NCBI GenBank assembly: GCA_038496675.1
Contig: CM076651.1
Coordinates: forward strand, 20,239,465 to 20,303,464
Length of the DNA stretch: 64,000 nt
Reading direction: 5' to 3'
From: Rachycentron canadum
Taxonomy: Eukaryota; Chordata; Actinopteri; Carangiformes; Rachycentridae
The translations under genes were made by a program, and so were the position numbers. Within the stretch, counting starts at the first letter, position 1; each line of letters begins with the position of its first letter. The notes beneath the pieces are model-generated. The model did not search any database and was not told the DNA's origin. It saw only the letters and a list, made by a program, of their open reading frames with translations. This document shows positions 45,501-54,500 of this stretch, one piece after another.

Positions 45501-48500
45501 CATTAGTTTAAACAGCTTCAGCTTCACGCTTCTTGAGGGCTTTTTCCCATGCCACCATTTGATTGACATTGGAGATCCGGTGTTGCTAGGAGACACACTG
45601 TCAGGTTTTGTGGTGTGCTACCGACTGGCGCAACTCATTGCCAGAGAAGGAAAACAATGGTATTTCTTCTCCTTCTTCACAGTCTGAAAGTTGATGTAAA
45701 AAAAAAAAAACAAAACAAAAAACAAGATACTCATTCTGGACACTCAGCTTTCATCTTGTGCCACCTTCAGGCCAAAACATCAACTTGGCACCAGAGATAT
45801 CTCATTATCTATGCATGAAAAGCAGCTTTTCCTGATTAAAGATTTTCTAACTTTGTAAAGAACGATACCATTCACTCCCAAATCGAAAAAAAAAAAAGAT
45901 AATTTGGCATCCATTATATTCTCTTAATTATTGCTGCCTCCTAATCATGCTAATGTTTGCATATTTTTAACTTTTTGTTGATGTAGTGAATTTTGAGAAT
46001 CCTCTTTGCTTCTCTGGCTGCCTGCCATATTCATATTGATCGGGGCTCTTCTTCTGTCTTTGGAAGGGCGTTGAGTTGTCAAGCTCCTCGGGGCAGCATT
46101 AGGGTTGGCATAAACGTGCTGTGAGATACACATGTTGCACTGAAATAGCTTGGAGGCCTCAGATTTCTTTAGGTTCCTGGTTGGGTATACAGTGCGTTAT
46201 AATAAGATTTGGCTGTGAAATCATACCAAACCATTCTGTTCCACACTGCAGTGTTTACACATGGAACAATAGCTTTTCCTTCTCTATGTTTTCTGTGCCT
46301 GAGCATCAAGTTTATTTTTGACCTTACTCGTGTTTATCTACCCCAATCTCTCAGGAGAGCCATCTTATGTCATCATTTCATCTGAATCTGCTGATGCTTT
46401 TTTGGAAATGCATTCTGTGTAGTTTTAGAATGATGTCTCCTTTGAGTCTTGTCTTATTGCGCTACATGTGAGACCTGGCAAAGAGTCATATTTATACCAA
46501 CACATGAACAAACAGTGCTTTTTCATTCTGTTGATCACCAAAAACATGCCTATTAAATAGGGAATTTTGTTCTAAGTCTGCAATACTACCTTTTTCTTAA
46601 CTGTTTAATATCCAGCATAATAGTATAATATGATAATCATAGGAGAAGCACTATGAAAAATGCACATTGTCATATTCATAACACCCTGTTATTTGTGTTT
46701 CAGCTTTGAGCCTCCTGGCTTTTTATCTGCTGGGATGTCCTGTGATATGCAAGTTGTTTTCCAACCTATGGTTAGTCACATCACTGGTCCTCTTACACCT
46801 ACACTACACACTACAGACAATAGATTCATAGTGTTTTGTTTCCATTTGATCCCGGGTGAAAATAGTCATACAGTCTCAATTCAGCTATTTACACCCATAG
46901 GGAACACCCAGTTTTTTTTGTTTGGTATCTATAACAGAAAGATGTTGAAGTCACCATTTAGGGTGCAAATAGTATCTGCCTTTTTTCAGTCGTTTTAATG
47001 CCTTTTGAGCTTATAAGAATGTGACATTTGCACTTGCATGTCAGCATTTTGTCAAATTTAACTTGAATGACAATGAAGAACGATAAACTGTGATAATTAA
47101 AATGATATTGATGATTGTCAAGATTGTGTGCAAACAGCTCACAACTGATTTGTATTATCCAAGTCATCATGCATTTTCTCTATCTGCCCCTTCTGTTCCT
47201 TTTTGTTTTAGAATCAAATGTCTGACAATTAATCTACAGTCAAATTTTTATTCTGAACTAATTGTAAGGTCACCAATGCTGTTATGAATCACATTGTTCC
47301 ATTATCTGATCCATGCAGATCAACAAGGACCTGGTAGGAGAGATTCAGTTTGCCTCAGCAGTAGGTCCCTTCTCTGTGCCTGTCAAATGCACCATAAAGA
47401 AATGTGATGTGAGTAGAGTACTATAGCCAATCTAGATAAAATTACTAACAATACATAACAAATGACTTGCAGTGTGATTTTCTTTCCTTGTTATTTTCTC
47501 ATTCTGTGTCTGTTCTGTCTCGTTCTGTGTCTTGATTGCTAATAATATATTAATAATGCATTTCTAACAATATAGTAATAATTATAACTATACTCTGTAT
47601 TTTATTTAATCAATTCACATATTTATTAACACAGGTAAAACTATGTGCTAAAATTGACAGCTTATTACTGCTGATTATTGAATTGAATATATCCTTTCTC
47701 TAGCTGGAGGTTGACAGCCAGCTAATTGACTTCGGCTCGCATGTTGTGGGCCAGACCATTTCACGGACTATCACCCTGGCCAACAAGGGTGCACTGGCCA
47801 CCCTTTTCACCCTGGACACGTCATTTCTCACTCCAGAAACTAGCCATGTCCAGATGCCATCTGAAAACTCTACCCACAAATGCCAGGTTAGACTCAACAT
47901 GGACTTTAGGAGTACCTGGTCCTTTGATGGCATAATGGAGTAAATTTTACCGCAGCTACAATTGAATTCACATTACAGAGTCTAAAGACAAGCAAGTGAG
48001 TAAACTATCATGTATGAAATTAAATTATTGTCCATGTGTTGTTGGCTAACAGGACACAAGCAGTGAAAACACAACATGTGATAGTCAGAAGAGCTCCGCA
48101 TCTACAGGCACTAGAGAAATCCAACCAAAGCAAGAGAGTCAGGAGCTCCCTGAGGCTTCGCAGTCCAAGAAACCAGACAACGGTATTATACTGACAACTG
48201 TCTCTTCCCCACCCACTTGTTTAGTATACCTGCTTGCAATACATGTCAAGCATGAATGAATGGCCCAGATCTGGTAGAGGAACTCTACCATGACGATCTT
48301 TTGCCTCATAAAGTACACAAAACTAATATGTCTCAACCACATATCGTCTTTTTTTAATTAGTGGTATTTTTGACATATATCAGAACTGTTGGATGGATTG
48401 CCATGAATTTTTATATTGAGAATCATGGTTCCCAGATGATGAATCTTAATGACTTTGGTGATTAGCAGATTTTTCCTCCACCAGCATGAGGTTGTCATCC

Positions 48501-51500
48501 ATCCATCCATCAATCCATCAACAACTGTTGGATGGATTGTCATGAAATTTTGTCAATTCATGTCCCCATCAGGATGAATCCATACCACATGAGAAAAAGC
48601 TCTAGGCAGCCATTCCCTAGTTCAACTCCCAAACAATAGACCTCCTAAACATCTGAAAGTTAGCATTGTCATTATGAGCCTATTAGCATGTTGGCATTAG
48701 CATGTAGGTCAAAGCAGTGCTGTGTCTAAATTTACCTTCACTAAGCTACTAGCATTGCTGCAAAGTCTTATTTTGTTATGATTTTCAGATTACTGAAAAA
48801 GTCAGACCTGTCTTCAAGAACAAGCCTTTGCAGATGTGTATTTGAAAATAATCTGTAGGTAACATTGTTTCTTAAACAGAGGAACAGAAAGCACAAAATC
48901 TCCTCGGTGTGTGTGATTTTTCTCATATTTCTATTCTTGTTAGGACATTTGGTTCTTGTAATGAGAACAGCAAAGGAACACACACCTTCTACACACACAC
49001 ACACAGACACATGCACACAAAGAGAAAGCAGAGGGTTCACCTTGCTCTCACAGCCAGTGACAAGGAGGCTTCTTCTCTTTTATGTTCTCTCAGATCTGAA
49101 GTCTTCATCATTGCACTCAGCACTTTCCTCCACTGATGCTTTGATAAGCTGTTCTGTCTTTTTACTTCTGCTCTGCTAGCTTTTGAAAAACTGTGTTAAA
49201 GTGGCTATTTTTTTTTATCATCTGCCTTTGTTAAGAGAGGCGTTCTTGGCCAGCAGGTTACTGATGTTACTTTTTGGACTGAAGCGTTTGTAGTTTACGT
49301 CTGAGTTTTGTTTTTGTTTGTTTTTTTTTCATCACGGATGGCTTTTGAAGTAATGGCCACATCGGATTTAGTGTTCGGATTCATGTACATAAAGGCACTA
49401 TATGTTTTACACCAAACTCTAAGGTTTCTGATATTTACAATCTATTTGATGTGCTTGCTCACACTTCCAATAAAAAGTTTTCTGGTTATGATACCACTGA
49501 TTATGGTGATTGTGCACCACCATCGGGTTGAATTTTGTGTGTCTATGTGTGACAGTGTCAGAGACCTCACCTGCAGAATCCATTCCTGAGGCTTGTGTGT
49601 CTACCGATGCAGAAGACAAGAGCCCCTCTGACGATAATGACATAAGTTTAGGAAATGTAAGTATTGGATCATATTGTGAATACTCCAGCATTATATATAT
49701 ATATCATATTGCAAATGATGTAATGATTAAAACAGTTTTATTTCACAGAAAAATCTGACTTTTTTGGGGTAAAATTGTTGTAGCCTATAGGCCACAAAAA
49801 CAGCCACAGGGTTGGGATGGATGAGCAACAGCTCCTGATAATCTGTAAGACATTTATGGTCCTGAGAGGATGAATTTATCACTAAATACCTATAAAACCG
49901 CTAACATTCCCATCAGCCTCAGCTGTAGTTTGTTTTTAGTGCTAATTAGCATGATAAGCTAACATGGTGAACACAGTAAGCGTACTTCCTTAACATCAGC
50001 ATGTGAGCTTTAGCATTTAGCTCATAGCAGTGCTGTGGAGACACCTGCTCTGAGTCTGATGAGACAGTTATCACTGACTCTGCCTCTGTGTTTTCGAGCA
50101 TTGATGCTGTATGTGCCTTGTGGCCCATGTGAAGTTCTGGAGCTGTTCAGGGTACATTATGTCTCTCTGGCAGGGGGCTAATGGTGCATTACCTCTCCCT
50201 CTGTGCTTGTCATTGGAGTGTGTATTGCATGTGCCAGCATGCCCACGGCTTGTTGTCGTTGTCATTTTGACTGATACTTTCACAATGTATGGTTGAAGTC
50301 TGGTGTCTCAAATGGTGGATTATCCATCAAGCTATCATCGTTCCACAGTACTGAGGCAGATGTTGCATAAATGACTTACTCCTCTCCTGCATTTTACATC
50401 ATTACATCATTGCTTTTACTACCTTGATGCTCTGTAGCAGAGTAAACTACCCATACCTCCCTTCACTGTAATTTTATTGTGTGCCATTTAAAGTTGCTCA
50501 TTTGACTGAATTCAGCTTCTTGTCCATGGATAGAAATGTATTTGTCCCATGAAGTGAATCAGTTAAAGTAAGCTCTGCCCTGTGTGCACTAAATCATCAA
50601 ATTTCAAACAAAGAAAGCTCATTAAGCTCAGTGAAAATGTGTAGAGCTTTGAGTCCTACATTAACCCTGGGATCATATGATGTTCATTACTAAGGTCAAC
50701 TGGTTGTTTAACAATGTCTTGTAGAGTGTTTGTAGAATATTTCTTGGAGATACTGAACTATGAAATAAAATATTTAACAATCAAATGTTTGCTCATTCTG
50801 TTTGATGTATCCCCCTCCCTCAGGTTAGAGAGGGGGAGATAGGACCCTTTGAGAGCATCAAACTGGAGGTTGTTTTCACTCCAACTGTTCCAGGAGAGGC
50901 CAGACTAGACTTCCACATCAAGTTCTCTAACGAATCCAGCAAACCAGTAAGGCACAACATGTTTACTGTCAAGAAAAGAGTAATGGTTTAAAATTTAAAA
51001 AACATGATTATTAGTTGGTTTTGTTCAATCATCATCATGTGATTTAAGGCATGTTGGTTCAAACAGATACCTATCCAGGTGAGGGGTATTGCAGTCAGCA
51101 TCCCTGTATGGGTGGTACAGCCCAGCATTGATCTGAAGATCTGCATGTTTGACCGTCTCTATCAAGACAGCATCGTGGTCCAAAGCAGGTAGGTTCTAGA
51201 GCCGTACATGGCAGACTGCTTTCTCATGTACCTAAAAGGGTATATCCTGATGCAGAAATGTAGGTGTCTACATTGTGGCACTAAAGTGAATGTATTCATG
51301 TTGCAAAGGTTGCAAGGAAAATCCAGAGTGTAATATACAACAGAGGAAACTAAAGTGAATCCACATATCAATACATACAATAAATACAGCTTAACTCTGC
51401 ACAATCAGCACTTACTGTAAAATACTATCTTTGTAAAGTATAACAATAAATCCCTACAGTACACATTATAAATACACTTATTCTTCACATATTCACCAGT

Positions 51501-54500
51501 AAGAGACTGATTATTTATTCTTAAAAACAAAAGAATGCAAATGTTATTTATATAAAATCTCTCACACACGTAGTAAGGCAAAATAATAAAAAGTTTAAAA
51601 CATCAGAAAATTCAGCAAAACACAATAAGATAAAATAAACTGGTTAAATGGTTAAAACTCAAAGACTGAGGCTATAATATTGCTCCAAATTAGAGGACAA
51701 AAAAAAAAGTTCTTAAAGGGTTCCTTTTAGGAAAATAATTTGAACTAACTGCTATGTGTGAACATGAAACACTGAAATTGAGGGAAGTGGGATGTCACTT
51801 AATATCACATTGGTGTCATATAAAGTTATCAGCAATGTTAAACACAACATTGGTACAAGGCACAAAAATAGAGGGCAAAGAAACTTTAAAGCCTTATTTG
51901 AACTGCATTAGTTTTCAGGTTGACGTGTGTGCTACTACTAATTGAAAATATTAGGTACCTGTCATGTTAAAGGTCAACTGGCATGGAACATGAGCCCTCT
52001 GTGTATCCCATTATTTTATGGGTCCCTTCGTTTCCTATTTCCCAAAAATTAATTAAAATGCCTTTGTTAGTTGTTAGTTTACTCTTGGCCAAGAGTATGT
52101 AATTTGGTGCTAATTGTAAAGAAATTGGAATCTACCCCCTTGGTGAGTGCTACCTCATTTGAGTTGTAAGAGTGAACCAGTGATTTTTAAGTGACTGTCT
52201 AAACACAAACTTTCTATTTTTCATCTTCAGCTGTATGTAAACTTACCTCCCAAGAAATAACAGTTCTATTAATTTTAAGGAAATTATTAGCAAAATAAGA
52301 TGCACAAAAAACTAAGTTTTATTTTTTTTAATCAGTTTCAGTTCTAATGTCGGTTGGGTGCGAACTCTGTTTTCATGTACAGTTTGAGCAGATGGTGCAC
52401 AACCACACACAGATATAGAGTCTTTTTCCAAAGGAAACAGCACAGTATTCACCAGGTTTCACCTCAGAACTGATTGTAGTTTTTTCTTAAGTGAGACTAG
52501 AAGTGTTTGCCACCACAAGTACACACAGTGTGTATACATATAAGACATGACACAGTCAGACCTGTAAGACTGTAGATCCAGGTAAAATCACTTGTATACT
52601 GGCAGTTGGAGCACAGAATGTCATATTCTGTATCATATAGCACTGGGGGAAAAAATGCGAGATGAAGGTATGGCACAACCTGTGGCACCAAAACTGTTCA
52701 ATTCTAAATGCAACTACATAGGAACATAGAATTTATGCCAGTTTACTGTATCATTGTGATAACCACCACTTTAATATATGGTTGGTCAAGAAAAGATGGG
52801 GCTGCATTGTTAGCAGAAGCATATTATCACAAAAATGTGGAAAAGAGAACTGTTTGGAAAATTGTGACTGCACTGCATGTGCCAAAAAATTAACTGCCTT
52901 AGCAAAGGGGAACACCGGTCATCAATCAAAGCTCAACAGAATGGACAGACAGACAAATCACTGTGGTGTGACAGCTATCAAGCAGAACAGAGACAGGTTG
53001 ACATCTCGTTACATTAAGTGCAATAAAAGCTTTACAACAAGTCTTATAAATCCCACCAAAAGCAAAGATGGACAGACGTCGACCCCAAACATCAGAAAGT
53101 CAGGACAATGCTGTATATCAGCATTGTTTTTTAAACACACAATCTGGTGACAGTGATGATAATGCTGGTGGCCCCTGTCACTCACAAGCAGCCATCCTGC
53201 TGCTACAGCTACAAAGAGAAGACACCAATAAAGTCATGTTAAATGGTGTCTAATGTGTCTCCTACACACCTGGTACACAAATGAGTAGGAGTTTAAAGTC
53301 CTGCAGACAAGAAGGTAGTGGGCTCCCTCTCAGTTTCAGCACTCGAGGTTTACTGATAAAACAGTGTTTTGGCCATAGTCCTATCATATTTCATATGCCA
53401 TATTCACAGTCAAGTCAAAAAAATACCCCAAATAATTACACTGTTAAGAAGTAACACACATGCATAAAGTGATCTTTAAAATGAACTACATCACTTCTAT
53501 TATTTCAGCATTAAAACATTTGTTTAGCTATGTTATTTATCACAATCAACTGTATCTTAAAGTGTAATTATTTCTAAAAACCCCTGAAGAAATGAGTGGT
53601 GCGTGTCATATTTCCATTTCATTTGTTGTCATGCTTGGAAACGTCCTTGGAATAGAGTTTGGAAAGTAGCATGGAGTGCTGACGTGGCATGCTGGCTTAT
53701 CTGCTGAATGCAATACTAAAACCCCCTTACATACTCAGTCTCCGCCAAAGCAGGCATTTTCACAGAAAAACGGCTCATGGAAATCCCTTAAAATTGACAA
53801 GGCCAGCTTACTTTTCAGCCAGCCCAACATAAAACTCTCCGCCTAACTACGTTCAGAACTAAGAGCCGAATTGAGATGTTCAACAAATGTGCAGACATAA
53901 TATAATAGAGATATATTTGCTGATAAATTATCCTAAACCGAGGATGATGTAAAAGACCAAGTGGTAAGCTCACATCCCCACAATTCTCTTTGTCCCATAC
54001 AATAGCACAAGACAAAAGTAAATCCTTCTTGATCATGGATGTGATACATTATGATGCACACAGGAGATTAAGAATCCACTGGGGGGCTGTAACATTTACA
54101 GGCGTGTGGTCCACCACCTAGCCAGTTATTGTGTCACATCATGCGGGGGAGGGAGTGCTGTGTGGGGGCGGGGTATTTGTGACAACTGCCATCTGGTGCG
54201 CTGGCAAACCGGCACATGTGACAACATGTCGATGACAGCATCAGTGTGAACAGCAGCTTTGAAGTTTTAAAAAAAAAAAATGCTGAAGCTTGCACCAGCA
54301 AACTATGCAATATGTCACTCTGCCTCCAAGACAGTAATTTGAACACAAAATAACTTGGCAGGCTTTTGGGGGGAAACAATAAGAGAGTGGCTGCTTTCAT
54401 CATATAATTTGTCATTTTTCCCTTTGAGTAGATGAGCAGATATCCCACAAGTCCTCTGTAGTTTGTGACAGATTTTTAAAGAGAACAGCAGCATAATTGA

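Larger units (their letters stand above)
39343..46703 (+). other. cfap74 intron 13 (7.4 kb)
   Basis: No further exon needed: exons 13 and 14 join in phase. It contains a TG/TA microsatellite (39450-39550), a reversed TAGCATG repeat copy (about 42845-42975), and poly-A runs (44761-44780, 45699-45710). Nothing else recognised. Confidence 0.75.

Noticed and set aside
47887..47943. Extension of cfap74 exon 16 to an in-frame stop
   Set aside because: A good GTTAGA donor at 47887 joins in phase to exon 17, and later ASH-like exons continue the same protein.
52782..53150. 122-codon Cys-containing plus-strand ORF
   Set aside because: No family signature, no splice context linking it to cfap74, and overlapping frames are equally open; probably chance or an unidentified old repeat.
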